64,000 nt of DNA, taken from Bacteroidetes bacterium SW_9_63_38 (GTDB taxonomy: Bacteria > Bacteroidota > Rhodothermia > Rhodothermales > Salinibacteraceae). The notes below the pieces were generated by a model. That model was not told the DNA's origin, did not search any database, and worked only from the letters and a program-made list of their open reading frames with translations. The stretch covers positions 1 through 64,000 of the forward strand of contig PXUA01000006.1 of the NCBI GenBank assembly GCA_003022435.1, written 5' to 3'. Below, piece after piece: positions 53,188 through 61,864 of this stretch (the first letter of the stretch is position 1; each line of letters opens with the position of its first letter). Position numbers and translations under genes: made by a program.

Positions 53188-54012
53188 CTACTCTTCCACA
53201 ACCACGATCGACCACGTCTTCGTCTCTTCGTCGTAGGTGGAGGCGCCTTCGTCGAAGGCAAACTGATCGGACTCCTCCTCGGCCCACTCCTGCAGGTCCT
53301 CCATTTCCTCGGCGGTTTCCTGCACGATGAAGTTGACGAACTCTCCGCGTTTGACCTCCAGGTCTTCGCCGGTGATCTCCTCGCGCTCGCCGTCCACCTC
53401 GCGCTCGAAGGTGACCTCGACGCGGGCCTCGTAGGTGTGCTCGTCGGTCCACGCGTCGCGGTGGGTGTCGGGCAGAAGGTCCCAGACCCATCGGTCCTCC
53501 AGGCTGTCGTTGAGGATGGGGCTTACCACGGGCCGCCAGTAATCGGCCACCGGGCCGATGTCGGGAATCTCGACATCTATGCCGAGCTGATAGTTCGGAA
53601 TGAGGTCGTCGGGGCGCAGGAGGCCGAAGAGGCCGGACAGAATGACCCCGTTTTCCAGCAGACGGCGCTGGGCCCCGGTGGGGAGGTTGGCAAAGTCCAT
53701 GGCGGCGTACATGACCCCCGGACTGTAGCGGTCGAGGGCCGACATGAGCGGGGCGTCGTAGATCTCGCTGTTGACCCGGAGGGCCTCCTCCAGCTCGTAG
53801 TCGTCCAGCCCGAAGAGGTCCGCAAGCATGTCCTCGTCCTCGTCGTCGATGGTGGTCTGCAACGCGTCGATGATTTCCCGGCGTTCGGGGTTCAGGTCGT
53901 CGAAGTAGTTGAACGTCCCGGACGTGCGATAGTCGAACATGTCCGGGGCGAACGGATTGCCTCCGGGTTGCTTCCGGTCGGCCGGAGACAGAAGAACGGT
54001 GAGGTTCGGCAT
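53188..54012 (-). CDS. yaaA: YaaA-family peroxide stress protein
   Basis: 274-residue protein of the DUF328/YaaA family, which limits intracellular iron during H2O2 stress in E. coli. It starts LTVLLSPADRKQPG (LLSPAKxK in relatives), has RRLLENGVILSGLFGLLRPDDLIPNYQLGIDVEIP, and ends in a very acidic region (EEMEDLQEWAEEESDQFAFDEG) beyond the FVNFIVQE block. Its length is typical. It is a single-gene unit. Confidence 0.88.
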   Translation of the reverse strand: MPNLTVLLSPADRKQPGGNPFAPDMFDYRTSGTFNYFDDLNPERREIIDALQTTIDDEDEDMLADLFGLDDYELEEALRVNSEIYDAPLMSALDRYSPGVMYAAMDFANLPTGAQRRLLENGVILSGLFGLLRPDDLIPNYQLGIDVEIPDIGPVADYWRPVVSPILNDSLEDRWVWDLLPDTHRDAWTDEHTYEARVEVTFEREVDGEREEITGEDLEVKRGEFVNFIVQETAEEMEDLQEWAEEESDQFAFDEGASTYDEETKTWSIVVVEE

Positions 54013-54091
54013 GTAGGAGGAAAACGGTCAGTAGAGATGCGAGCAGCGGGGGGCGGAGGCACCGGGCAGGCGCACGCCGAGACAGGGCGCG

Positions 54092-54433
54092 TTACTCCGC
54101 GTCGGCGTCGGTCGAGTCCCCGGCGCTCTGCTTGCGAAGCTCCTCGAGCAGGGCGTCGATATCGTCGCGGATGTGATCAGCTCGGGCCTGGGCGTCGGCC
54201 ACGAGTTCGTCGCCGGACTGACCGGGCTGGGGTTGCGGCCCGGATTCGAGGACGCGTCGCAGGAGATCTTCCGTCTGGGCGGCCAGGTGCTCCAGCTGAT
54301 AGGCCAGACGACGACGCGTGACGGGGCCGCGCTGGGGGGCGAACATCATCCCGAGCGTAAACCCGAGGGCCCCACCGGCCAGAGCGCTCCAGATCCCAGT
54401 CTGTACGGTACGATTTCGTGACGTTTTCTCCAT
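54092..54433 (-). CDS. YtxH-domain membrane-associated protein
   Basis: 113-residue protein. One N-terminal glycine-rich membrane helix (ALAGGALGFTLGMMFAPQRG) followed by the GxTRRRL-type turn of YtxH proteins and an amphipathic helix, then an acidic tail. YtxH proteins are general-stress-associated, with unknown function. The start at 54433 removes three residues of an alternative start at 54442. Confidence 0.75.
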   Translation of the reverse strand: MEKTSRNRTVQTGIWSALAGGALGFTLGMMFAPQRGPVTRRRLAYQLEHLAAQTEDLLRRVLESGPQPQPGQSGDELVADAQARADHIRDDIDALLEELRKQSAGDSTDADAE

Positions 54434-54965
54434 GGACCACATAGACGTTGGACGAAAAAGACCCGTAGAACGTACCTCTACCGAACGAAGAGGATCCGGT
54501 TTCTCGGTGGCGCCGACCCCACGGGGAGGGACGCCCGCAGGGGGGATGCCTCCCTATTCCCGGTTCAGCAAACCGTGTGCGTTTCGGATGTAGCGCTTCC
54601 GGCTCGGTCCTCTTTCGGTAGGACTGCTTTGAATGTTACCGACCTCGTACGTTTCTTGCAACATGCTCATGCAAAATGTACGAGGCCTTTCCGCGTAGCA
54701 ACCGGTACGCAGTCGCAGTAACACCATAATGATATGGGGCAACTCCTGACGGAACGCCATGACGGCAGGGTCAGCATCGGTCGATGGGGAAACGTCAGGC
54801 GGAGCACGAGACCACCGGCTCCCGACGCGCATCCGCGCCTGATCGGAGAAGACGACCTGTCGTCACGACTGTGCCGTTGTACCAGAGTCCTCATTTGTTC
54901 AACCGCGCACGGATTCGCTGAGAGCGTTGGTTCTCGAATCGGTGCCGGACGTCTGGCTCCCACTG
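54434..54965. other. intergenic region with a strong hairpin
   Basis: About 530 bp between the YtxH gene (minus) and the alpha/beta hydrolase gene (plus). Contains a hairpin: CCTCGTACGTTT (54643-54654) with AAATGTACGAGG (54674-54685), extended by TTGCA with TGCAA inside. One mismatch and a 2-base bulge. No T-run follows on the plus side. It may be a regulatory site or a small RNA structure. No gene supported. Confidence 0.5.
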
Positions 54966-55796
54966 ATGACGAGTCCACTCATGCACGAAACTCCATTTCC
55001 TGTTCACGAGAAAGGGGACTTTCAATACAACGATGAAGGCCCTTCCGATTCTCCGCTGCCGCCCATCGTGCTTTTGCACGGGATGCTCGGAGACCTGAGC
55101 AACTGGGTGGACACGGTGGAGGAACTTTCGGAGAGTGGCTACCGGGTAATCGCACCCATCATCCCGATCTACGATTTTCCGATTTCGGACACCGGGGTCC
55201 CGCGCCTCACGAGGTACGTCTACGAGTTTGTAGAGGCGATGGCCCTCGACAGCACGATCCTGGTGGGCAACTCCCTGGGGGGGCACATCGCGCTCCTGTA
55301 CACCCTGGAGTACCCTGATCTCGTCGATGCCCTCGTCCTGTCGGGCTCGTCCGGCATCTACGAGGCCACGATGGGATCGAGCTTCTTCAAGCGGCAGGAC
55401 CGGGAGTTTATTCGGGAGCGTACCGAGATGACGTTCTACGACCCGAAGTTTGCCACCGAGGAGCTGGTCGACGAGATGTTTGAGATCGTCAACGACCGGC
55501 CTCGGGCCCTGCGCCTGCTCAAGATTGCCCGTTCGGCCGATGAAGAGACGGTTACCGAGCAGTTGTCCGAGCTGGAGATGGAAACCCTTCTCATCTGGGG
55601 ACGGGACGACATCATCACGCCGCCGGAGGTGGCGGAGGAGTTTCGGGACCGAATGCCCAACGCGGAGCTGCACTTCATCGACAAGTGTGGGCATGCCCCG
55701 ATGATCGAGCACCCCGGCCCCTTCAACGAGTTAACGCTCGACTTTCTGAGCGAACTGGCCGAGACGCAGCACGTGACCTCCCCGTCCGGCCCCTAA
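54966..55796 (+). CDS. alpha/beta hydrolase fold protein
   Basis: 276-residue hydrolase. The oxyanion-hole motif is LLHGMLGD, the nucleophile elbow GNSLGGH (Ser), the acid GRDDIITPP (Asp) and the base CGHAPMIEHP (His). The catalytic triad is complete and the architecture is like proline iminopeptidase/BphD-type enzymes. The substrate is unknown. Start candidates are ATG at 54966 and 54981; the first is listed. Confidence 0.85.
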   Translation: MTSPLMHETPFPVHEKGDFQYNDEGPSDSPLPPIVLLHGMLGDLSNWVDTVEELSESGYRVIAPIIPIYDFPISDTGVPRLTRYVYEFVEAMALDSTILVGNSLGGHIALLYTLEYPDLVDALVLSGSSGIYEATMGSSFFKRQDREFIRERTEMTFYDPKFATEELVDEMFEIVNDRPRALRLLKIARSADEETVTEQLSELEMETLLIWGRDDIITPPEVAEEFRDRMPNAELHFIDKCGHAPMIEHPGPFNELTLDFLSELAETQHVTSPSGP

Positions 55797-56160
55797 CTGT
55801 GCGGGGCCGGCAGAACGGGCTCTGCCCATCTCTCATCTATGAAGCCGGCTTGCCTCCGTCTGTAGTCTTGGGGCTGGCTGCCCGTGCGATAGGAGCGCGG
55901 GGCCCTCAGCGGTCGAGGCATCCCTGTCTACTCACGCAGACACCTGTGTGGAGGATCGCACGCCGTCCGGGCCGCGGCGGCGGTGGCTTCGGCGGACATA
56001 CGGCGATATGTCGGAGGTGCGCCCCCTTGGCACGCCTGTTGCCGCGTACCTCCACTACGGGAGCGGGCCGGTCGGAAAGCTCAGAGTCGTACGGCGGCTC
56101 TGCACCGACGACGGTCCATTGCGTCCCCGGGGCTGTAGCACCGCGGGGGCCTCCGTATCG
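55797..56160 (+). ncRNA. candidate structured RNA, terminator-capped
   Basis: Non-coding interval ending at an intrinsic terminator. Its last 155 bases can form a closing arm of three blocks: GATA (56005-56008) with TATC (56156-56159), CGGAG (56012-56016) with CTCCG (56151-56155), and GCCCCC (56021-56026) with GGGGGC (56145-56150). A long apical arm is made of GGGCCG/CGGTCC (56065-56070/56112-56117), GTCGG/CCGAC (56071-56075/56105-56109) and CAGAG/CTCTG (56082-56086/56098-56102). This closing-arm, open-middle, apical-arm layout resembles 6S RNA, but I recognise no conserved sequence; the identity is a hypothesis. The 5' end is not known and may be near 55985. Confidence 0.45.
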
Positions 56161-56208
56161 GCCGGGCAGGTGCGTCCTCTGGGTGAGCGCGCCTGCCCGG
56201 CTTTTTTT
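56161..56208 (+). terminator. intrinsic terminator of the candidate RNA
   Basis: Strong: a 10-bp stem CCGGGCAGG with its complement (56162-56170 with 56192-56200, plus flanking G-C), a 20-base loop, then seven T at 56202-56208. It is not close to a protein-coding gene's stop codon: the nearest is the hydrolase stop at 55796, 365 bp upstream. It therefore suggests a separate transcript. Confidence 0.85.
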
Positions 56209-56453
56209 ATGGATCGGGCACAAGGAGTCGGGGAGAGCGGTTGAAACGTTATACTTTGCACGCCGCATGTGTCTAGCACATACATGCGTTCAGTGCAGGC
56301 GGGCCTGGCCCCGACGCGAGGAACGAGAGCGGCCCACTTCGGTGTCGTGGAAGTCGGGCGTAGGAAGTTCGGAAGCACGGGGCGGCGCACGCGATCGGTC
56401 CGTCGAGCACGCTGGACGCCCATCGTCCTCTTTCCTGACAACTTGCTTCTGTT
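56209..56453. promoter_or_regulatory. ssb upstream region with TATACT box
   Basis: 245 bp between the terminator and ssb. TATACT at 56250-56255 fits a -10 element at five of six positions, but the region 17 bases upstream (AGTCGG) does not match a -35 box. It also resembles a Bacteroidota-type TTTG element only loosely. Offered as a weak promoter candidate for ssb. Confidence 0.25.
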
Positions 56454-57008
56454 ATGGCACGCGGCGTAAACAAGGCGATTCTGATTGGAAATCTCGGGCA
56501 GGAGCCCGAGCTTCGATACACGGGGAGTGGCACCGCGGTCTGCAATATGCGGCTGGCCACTAACGAGTCCTACACGAACCGCGATGGCGAAGAAGTCCAG
56601 AAGACGGAGTGGCACAACGTCGTGGCGTGGGGGCGGCTCGGGGAGATCTGCAACGAGTACCTCGACAAGGGCTCGCAGGTCTATTTCGAAGGGTCGCTCC
56701 AGACCCGCTCCTGGGAGGACCGCGACGGCAATACGCGGTACACGACGGAGGTGAAGGCCCAGGAGATGATGTTTCTCGACGGCAACCGCGACCAGGCGCC
56801 GGGGCAGGGCGGCGAGTACCAGGACGAGAACTTCGACCAGCGGCCGCCGCAGCAACAGCCGGCGGGTCCGGGCGGCCAGCAGGGCAGCCAGTCGGGGCAA
56901 GACGGCTCCGGCGGCGGATCGCCGTCCGGGGGGGAATCGTCCGGCGGCGGCCAGTCGGGCAACGGCGAGGAGGAGACCTTCGAGCCGGACGACGAGCTCC
57001 CCTTCTGA
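56454..57008 (+). CDS. ssb: single-stranded DNA-binding protein
   Basis: 184-residue SSB. The OB-fold starts [30 protein letters not shown] and includes [31 protein letters not shown] Gly/Ser/Gln-rich linker follows and the C-terminal tip is DDELPF, the protein-interaction tail. Its length and domain pattern are standard. A weak terminator-like hairpin follows 70 bp after the stop. Confidence 0.97.
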   Translation: MARGVNKAILIGNLGQEPELRYTGSGTAVCNMRLATNESYTNRDGEEVQKTEWHNVVAWGRLGEICNEYLDKGSQVYFEGSLQTRSWEDRDGNTRYTTEVKAQEMMFLDGNRDQAPGQGGEYQDENFDQRPPQQQPAGPGGQQGSQSGQDGSGGGSPSGGESSGGGQSGNGEEETFEPDDELPF

Positions 57009-57079
57009 ATACAACTAGCAACGGGCTGCACAATTTCTCCCCTGAAGAATAAGGGTATACGTTTGAAAGTGAAAGACTT

Positions 57080-57125
57080 AGCCGGAAGGCGGCGCTTGTA
57101 CAGGCGCTGCTTTCCGGCTTTCCTG
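57080..57125 (+). terminator. hairpin after ssb
   Basis: AGCCGGAA (57080-57087) pairs with TTCCGGCT (57112-57119), with a second inner GGCGC/GCGC stem, followed by TTTCCTGG. The T-tract is short, so it is a moderate terminator candidate. Confidence 0.5.
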
Positions 57126-57315
57126 GTTAGACTTTACAGTCGTATCTCCAGCTGCTTGGCAGAAGCGCTGGGCCGGGTCTGCTATTTCCTCTGAGGGGAG
57201 GAAGGGGCCGTAGAAATCCTCTGCAGAGTAGGACCTCAAAGTAGGGAGCGGGGCAGAATTACTCTCTTCTCGTCGTACGACTGCTTTACACAGCACCCCC
57301 ATGAGGAGGCCCACG
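57126..57315. other. intergenic spacer
   Basis: About 190 bp with no feature I can support. It precedes a short open frame with a Shine-Dalgarno sequence. Confidence 0.3.
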
Positions 57316-57633
57316 ATGGGAACGTTGCAGGTTGAACTTGATCTCCCGCGCGAGATCCACAACCGGGGTGGACCCGCCTTCGTGAGCTACACTCAGTACG
57401 ACACCAACGGCTGGCTTACGCTCGACCTCCGCGAGCCCGACGGGCACATTCCGGAGCCGACCCGCACGGGGGAATACACCGGCTTGCGTTACGTCGCCAA
57501 GGTCGTGTCTCCTCCGTGCGTGACGGTCTACTGGCTCGTCGAAACCATCTCCGGCTGGTCGTCGGCGGTGTTGTCCTGCAAGAGTTCGAGGGCGAAGGAG
57601 CGGAGACGTTGCGCAGCTCGGCCGTGGAGGTAG
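57316..57633 (+). CDS. short hypothetical ORF, doubtful
   Basis: 105-residue frame with AGGAGG seven bases before its ATG and GC-rich third positions over its first 70 codons (MGTLQVELDLPREIHNRG, LREPDGHIPEP). Its 3' part overlaps, in antisense, the remains of a methyltransferase gene on the minus strand, so the C-terminal third is probably not a real domain. It may be a truncated gene fused to unrelated sequence. I recognise no family. Confidence 0.3.
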   Translation: MGTLQVELDLPREIHNRGGPAFVSYTQYDTNGWLTLDLREPDGHIPEPTRTGEYTGLRYVAKVVSPPCVTVYWLVETISGWSSAVLSCKSSRAKERRRCAARPWR

Positions 57634-58064
57634 AATGGGCCGTGCGCTCGTCGTCGGGCGGGTGGGAGCGGAGGCCGAACACAAGGTGGCCACCCGGTTT
57701 GAGCAGAGCGGTGAGTTTGCGGAAGGCGCGCTCACGCCGGGACGGCGGCACGTGCATCCAGACCCCGTTCAGCAGGATGAGGTCGAACCGGTAGTCGAGG
57801 TCGTGGGGAGGCGGTCGTCGATCCACTGGATGCGGGGGGCGGTCCTGGGCCCGTGTCCCGGAGCGCATCGGCGGGCTCGACGGCCACGACCTCGTGCCCC
57901 TGCTCCGCGAACCACGCTGCGTCGCGGCCGGAGCCGGCGCCGACGTTGAGCACCAGCAGTTGCGTCGCTGGAAGAAGCGAGAGCCAGCTCTCATGGATCT
58001 CGTTTGCTGCAACGGACTCGTAGCGCGTCAGAAAGTCGCTGGGACGGCGGTCGTAGACGGACAT
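57530..58064 (-). pseudogene. frameshifted class I SAM-dependent methyltransferase
   Basis: Read on the minus strand from 58064, the first frame has the methyltransferase N-terminus YESVAANEIHESWLSLL and the SAM-binding motif LNVGAGSGRDAAW, then EVVAVEPADALRD. The homology then continues in another frame with FDLILLNGVWMHVPPSRRERAFRKL and LLKPGGHLVFGLR, and a C-terminal region is lost in a third frame. At least one, probably two, frame disruptions near 57840 and 57640. It lacks the usual C-terminal part of this family. Sequencing error cannot be excluded. Confidence 0.65.
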
Positions 58065-58630
58065 CGGGACGAGGACGCGGGGCGACGGACGCCGAAAGGG
58101 ATGAACGGTCTCGGAGGAACGTCACGGTATTCATGCAGGCAGACGTCAGAAGTTGCACCTGCGCTCGGGAATCGGAGGCAGGCAGAGGGCCTGCGAATCG
58201 GCGGATGTTCCTTCAACAAACCGCTCGAGAGGTCCATCGCCACTGGCAGTCGGTAGCCTCGTTCGGGGCACGCAGGAGCACTTCCTCACTGGCGGTCACT
58301 GACTGCCTCGGTCAGGGCGCACTCCCGACGGCTGTCGGAGTACTTCCTCCCTTCGGTCAGGGCGCACCCCAGGAGTACTTCCTCCCTTCGGTCGGGGCGC
58401 ACCGGGTGGGAATTCCGCGTCTGTTGTGGGGCGATGCTCTCGACGGGCGCGCCGCGGACACGTGGGGACGTTCCCCAATCTTGCCGATTTGTTGCAGCTT
58501 CGTTTGCAGATTTCGGACCTGCGTCTGATCTTCTGACCGTAACGCCCGTTACGGCAGTGTATTTTCGAGGGCGAAACGTCCGAATCTGGGGCCGTGTCGC
58601 CCGGCTGCTTTGTTGAGACCGCACAGCGTT
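58065..58630. repeat. intergenic region with tandem TTCGGTCAGGGCGCAC repeats
   Basis: About 565 bp without a gene. At 58305-58402 are three copies of a unit built on (C)TTCGGTCAGGGCGCAC, separated by ACTTCCTCC and, once, by the palindrome CCGACGGCTGTCGG (58325-58338). A fourth copy lies at 61161-61182 downstream of purQ. Copies are near-identical in the core. Function unknown; not CRISPR, as spacers are not of uniform length. Confidence 0.7.
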
Positions 58631-60163
58631 ATGAGCATTGCTTCGTACCTCTCCGAGGACCTTGGGGCGTCGGTGGAGTTCGACACGTTCCGAGACGCCT
58701 TTCGTGAAACCCTCCAGAACGTGTTTTCCCGACGCGCGGACTTTGATGAGCTCAGCACGTCGCGGGGCCTGCCGCCGTTCGTCATGCGGGAAATCCAATC
58801 GCTCACGCCGCTCTCCGTCTTTATCCCGGAGGAGTATGGCGGGCGCGGGGGGCATGTTCACGAATGCCAGGCCATCCTGGCGACCGCCTCCTATGAGTCC
58901 CTCGCCCTGTCGCTCACGCTCGGCATCAATGGGGCGCTGTTTCTACAGCCCCTGACCAAATACGGGCACGAAGAAGTAAAGGGGCCCATCTTCGAGCGGT
59001 TTACCGAGGACAAGAACATGGGCGGGCTCATGATCACGGAGCCCGACTATGGGACCGATGCCCTGAACATGAAGACCTCCTACACGAAGGAGGACGGCAC
59101 CTACCACGTGGACGGCACGAAGCACTGGGCGGGCCTCACGGGCTGGGCCGACTTCTGGCTCATTACGGCGCGTCGGCAGGGGAGCGACGGGGAGCTCGGG
59201 CGCGACATCGACTTCTTCGTGGCCGACATGAACCAGCCCGAGCAGCTGGTCGAGGTCGAGGAGTTCTACGAAAACCTCGGCCTCTACATGATTCCCTACG
59301 GCCGCAACAATGTCGATATTCGCGTGCCGGAGGAGCACCGTCTGCAGCCGAACAGTACGGGCATCAAGATGATGCTCGACACGCTGCACCGCAGCCGCAT
59401 CGAGTTCCCGGGCATGGGCATGGGCTTTCTGCAGCGCATCCTCGACGAAGCCATCAGTCACGCCCGCGAGCGCTCGGTGGGCGGACAGGCGCTCATCAAC
59501 TACGACCAGGTGCAGCGCCGGATCACAGAGATTCAGGCGGCCTTTACGGCCTGCTCGGCCATGTGCCTGCACACCAGCGAGCACGCCCACACCGACAACG
59601 ACCTCTCCGGTAAGGCCCTCTCGGCCAACGCCATCAAGACGGTGGTGACCGATCTCATGCAGGATGCGTCGCAGTCGCTTCTGCAGCTGATGGGGGGGAA
59701 GGGCTATCAGCTCGACAACGTGGCCGGGCGGTCGGTCGTCGACAGTCGCCCGTTCCAGATCTTTGAGGGCTCCAACGATGTCCTTTATCAGCAGATCTCG
59801 GAGGCGATGCTCAAGTCGATGCGGCAGCTGAAGGAGACGAACCTGGAGACGTTCCTGTCGGATCACGACCTCACCTCGCGGGCCGTGGAGTACTTCGACG
59901 ACACGCTCAACTTTGAGGTCGATCAGTCGCTCTCGCAGCGGAAGCTGGTGGAGCTCGGTCGCATTCTGGGGCGCATCGTGACCATGGAGCTCGTGATTGA
60001 GCTCGGCGATCGCGGCTTCCGGAGTGATCTGATTTCGAACTGCCTCCAGGTGTTCAAGACGAACGCAGAGGGGCTACTCGCGGGGTATCACGAAACGAAG
60101 CAGACCTCTGTCATCGAGGACTACGTCGAGGGCAGTGCCTGGATTGATTTCGTGCAGGCGTGA
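58631..60163 (+). CDS. acyl-CoA dehydrogenase family protein
   Basis: 510-residue flavoprotein. Acyl-CoA dehydrogenase motifs: PEEYGGRGG, an FAD/substrate region MITEPDYGTDALNMKTSY, WAGLTGWADFWLITARR, and the C-terminal helical bundle with QLMGGKGYQLDNVAGR and RPFQIFEGSNDVLYQQI, where the ending IFEGSND is close to the IFEGTxE hallmark. It is longer than classical enzymes (about 380 residues) and resembles the long ACAD-like proteins of Bacteroidota. The exact substrate is unknown. The start at 58631 was chosen before the conserved N-terminal helix. Confidence 0.85.
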   Translation: MSIASYLSEDLGASVEFDTFRDAFRETLQNVFSRRADFDELSTSRGLPPFVMREIQSLTPLSVFIPEEYGGRGGHVHECQAILATASYESLALSLTLGINGALFLQPLTKYGHEEVKGPIFERFTEDKNMGGLMITEPDYGTDALNMKTSYTKEDGTYHVDGTKHWAGLTGWADFWLITARRQGSDGELGRDIDFFVADMNQPEQLVEVEEFYENLGLYMIPYGRNNVDIRVPEEHRLQPNSTGIKMMLDTLHRSRIEFPGMGMGFLQRILDEAISHARERSVGGQALINYDQVQRRITEIQAAFTACSAMCLHTSEHAHTDNDLSGKALSANAIKTVVTDLMQDASQSLLQLMGGKGYQLDNVAGRSVVDSRPFQIFEGSNDVLYQQISEAMLKSMRQLKETNLETFLSDHDLTSRAVEYFDDTLNFEVDQSLSQRKLVELGRILGRIVTMELVIELGDRGFRSDLISNCLQVFKTNAEGLLAGYHETKQTSVIEDYVEGSAWIDFVQA

Positions 60164-60227
60164 GGCGGCGTCTCCTCACGGCGCAATCGCTCCTCTCTTG
60201 TGCAGGGACGCTCCGCCGCCGGATACT

Positions 60228-60262
60228 TTGTGTTGCGTATTGCGTAATCCGTATTCTGCAAG
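60228..60262. repeat. GTATTGCG-type degenerate repeat
   Basis: TTGCGTATTGCGTAATCCGTATT downstream of the acyl-CoA dehydrogenase gene and before purQ. Same words (TTGCGTATTACG, GATGCGTATTGCG) reappear at 61108-61148 after purQ. Confidence 0.6.
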
Positions 60263-60401
60263 CTCCTCCGAGCTCCGCCGCACGCGTCCGAAGCGCAGCG
60301 AAGACGTACGTGACAACCCGACACACGCCGCGCACTGGGTCGTGTAAGGCTGTCGAGGACGTACCCTTTGACGCTTTTCTCCCCGTCCGACTCTCGTTCC
60401 C

Positions 60402-61109
60402 ATGGCTGTTCAATTCGGCGTCGTCGTCTTCCCTGGGTCCAACTGCGACCACGACGCGTACCACGCCGCCAGGCACGTGTGTGGACAGGACGCCCGGTTT
60501 ATCTGGCACGAGGGGGAGAGGGTGGGGGATGTGGACGTGGTGATTGTGCCCGGCGGGTTTTCGTACGGGGACTATCTGCGGTCCGGAGCCATTGCCCGGT
60601 TCTCTCCCATCATGCAGGACGTGGTGCGGTTTGCCGAGGACGGCGGCCTCGTGTTCGGCATCTGCAATGGATTCCAGATTCTGTGCGAGGCCGGTCTGTT
60701 GCCGGGCACGCTCATGAAGAACGAGTCGCTCCGCTTTATCAGTCGGCCGACAACGCTTCGGGTCGAGAACACCGAGACGCCGTTTACCGGCGCCCTGCAG
60801 GAGGGGCAGGTCGTGACGTTCCCCATCGCGCACGGCGAGGGCCGCTACTTTGCGGAGGACGAGGTGCTCGACCGGCTGGAGGCCGACGATCAGGTGCTCT
60901 TCCGCTACAGCACGGACGGCGGGGCCGTGACGGCGGACGCCAATCCGAACGGGTCGGAGCGCAACATCGCGGGCATCGTCAACGCGGCGGGGAACGTCTG
61001 CGGTCTGATGCCGCACCCCGAACGCTGCGTGGAGGCCCTCATTGGGAGCGGCGACGGGCGCTTTGTCTTCGATTCGCTCATCGAGCACGTGTCGGCGGTG
61101 GCGGCGTAG
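60402..61109 (+). CDS. purQ: phosphoribosylformylglycinamidine synthase subunit PurQ
   Basis: 235-residue class I glutamine amidotransferase subunit supplying ammonia for FGAM synthesis in purine biosynthesis. Catalytic Cys88 is in GICNGFQIL; the His-Glu pair is in PHPERC near the end. [13 protein letters not shown] and [16 protein letters not shown] are family signatures. PurS and PurL are not in this window. Confidence 0.97.
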   Translation: MAVQFGVVVFPGSNCDHDAYHAARHVCGQDARFIWHEGERVGDVDVVIVPGGFSYGDYLRSGAIARFSPIMQDVVRFAEDGGLVFGICNGFQILCEAGLLPGTLMKNESLRFISRPTTLRVENTETPFTGALQEGQVVTFPIAHGEGRYFAEDEVLDRLEADDQVLFRYSTDGGAVTADANPNGSERNIAGIVNAAGNVCGLMPHPERCVEALIGSGDGRFVFDSLIEHVSAVAA

Positions 61110-61183
61110 TTTGTATTGCGTATTACGTGATGCGTATTGCGTGATGCAGTCTAAAACTACTTCTTCCCTTCGGTCAGGGCGCG
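61108..61183. repeat. intergenic repeat pair after purQ
   Basis: Two repeat types abut: the TATTGCGTATTACG-GATGCGTATTGCG words (61108-61148) and one copy of CTTCGGTCAGGGCGC (61169-61182), which is tandemly repeated at 58305-58402. Confidence 0.6.
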
Positions 61184-61289
61184 TGAGACGTGATGCGCGA
61201 ATCGACGACGTGAGCGTGGGTGAACCCGTCCGGTAGAGAGTGAGTTCACATCGGGCGGCTTCTTCTCGTCTACTCTCGCCGCCATCGTC

Positions 61290-61766
61290 ATGAACATTTC
61301 TCGGCTCCGGGCGCAGAACTTCAAGAGCTTCGACACGGTCGATGTGGAGTTCGGGGACTTCAATGTCTTGATTGGGGCCAGCGCGTCCGGCAAGTCCGAC
61401 TTCCTCAGTCTCCTCACCTTCCTCCGTGACATTGCGAAGGACGGGGTGGAGGATGCCGTAGCGATGCAGAGTGGGGAGATCGAGTTGCTCAGGAACGTTC
61501 AGCTCAGAGAGGCCGAGCCGACGAATATCTGTGTGGAGGCGGGGTACGGGCTTGAGGATCTCGGAGGGACGCCGGAGTTCATGTTGAGAGCAGGGCTCGG
61601 CTCTGAGAAAGCTACGTTGAGCGGCTTTCGATATGAAATCGGACTCCAACACGAGAAATCCGACTTCTGGATTGAAGAAGAAAGCGCAAGTTGGGCGGGA
61701 TACTTCTGGGGAAGGGAGGAGGATTCTAGTGGTGCGTCAAGTTTTCCATGTCGGGCAGAGCGCTGA
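61290..61766 (+). pseudogene. truncated AAA/SMC-like ATPase (RecF-type)
   Basis: 158-residue N-terminal fragment of an AAA_21/AAA_15-type predicted ATPase (COG4637-like). It starts MNISRLRAQNFKSFDTVDVEFGDFNVLIGASASGKSD with a P-loop GASASGKS, and continues with LLTFLRDIAKDGVEDAV. The family normally is 350-400 residues with a distal Walker B/signature region, absent here. The C-terminal last 25 residues look unrelated (SSGASSFPCRAER). It is therefore probably truncated, though a short active form cannot be excluded. Confidence 0.6.
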
Positions 61767-61864
61767 CTGATGGATGGCCTTCAAGCTGTTGGAGACAGTA
61801 TTCAAAGCATTGTTCTCGATTCAGCACTCGCCATCTTCGGCTTGACTGACCACGAGCAGTGCAG

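Noticed and set aside
55797-56208. Reading the terminator-capped interval as RNase P, tmRNA or SRP RNA.
   Set aside because: The conserved sequence elements I know for those RNAs are not visible.
58305-58402. Possible CRISPR array.
   Set aside because: Only three units, with spacers of unequal length and no cas genes in the window.
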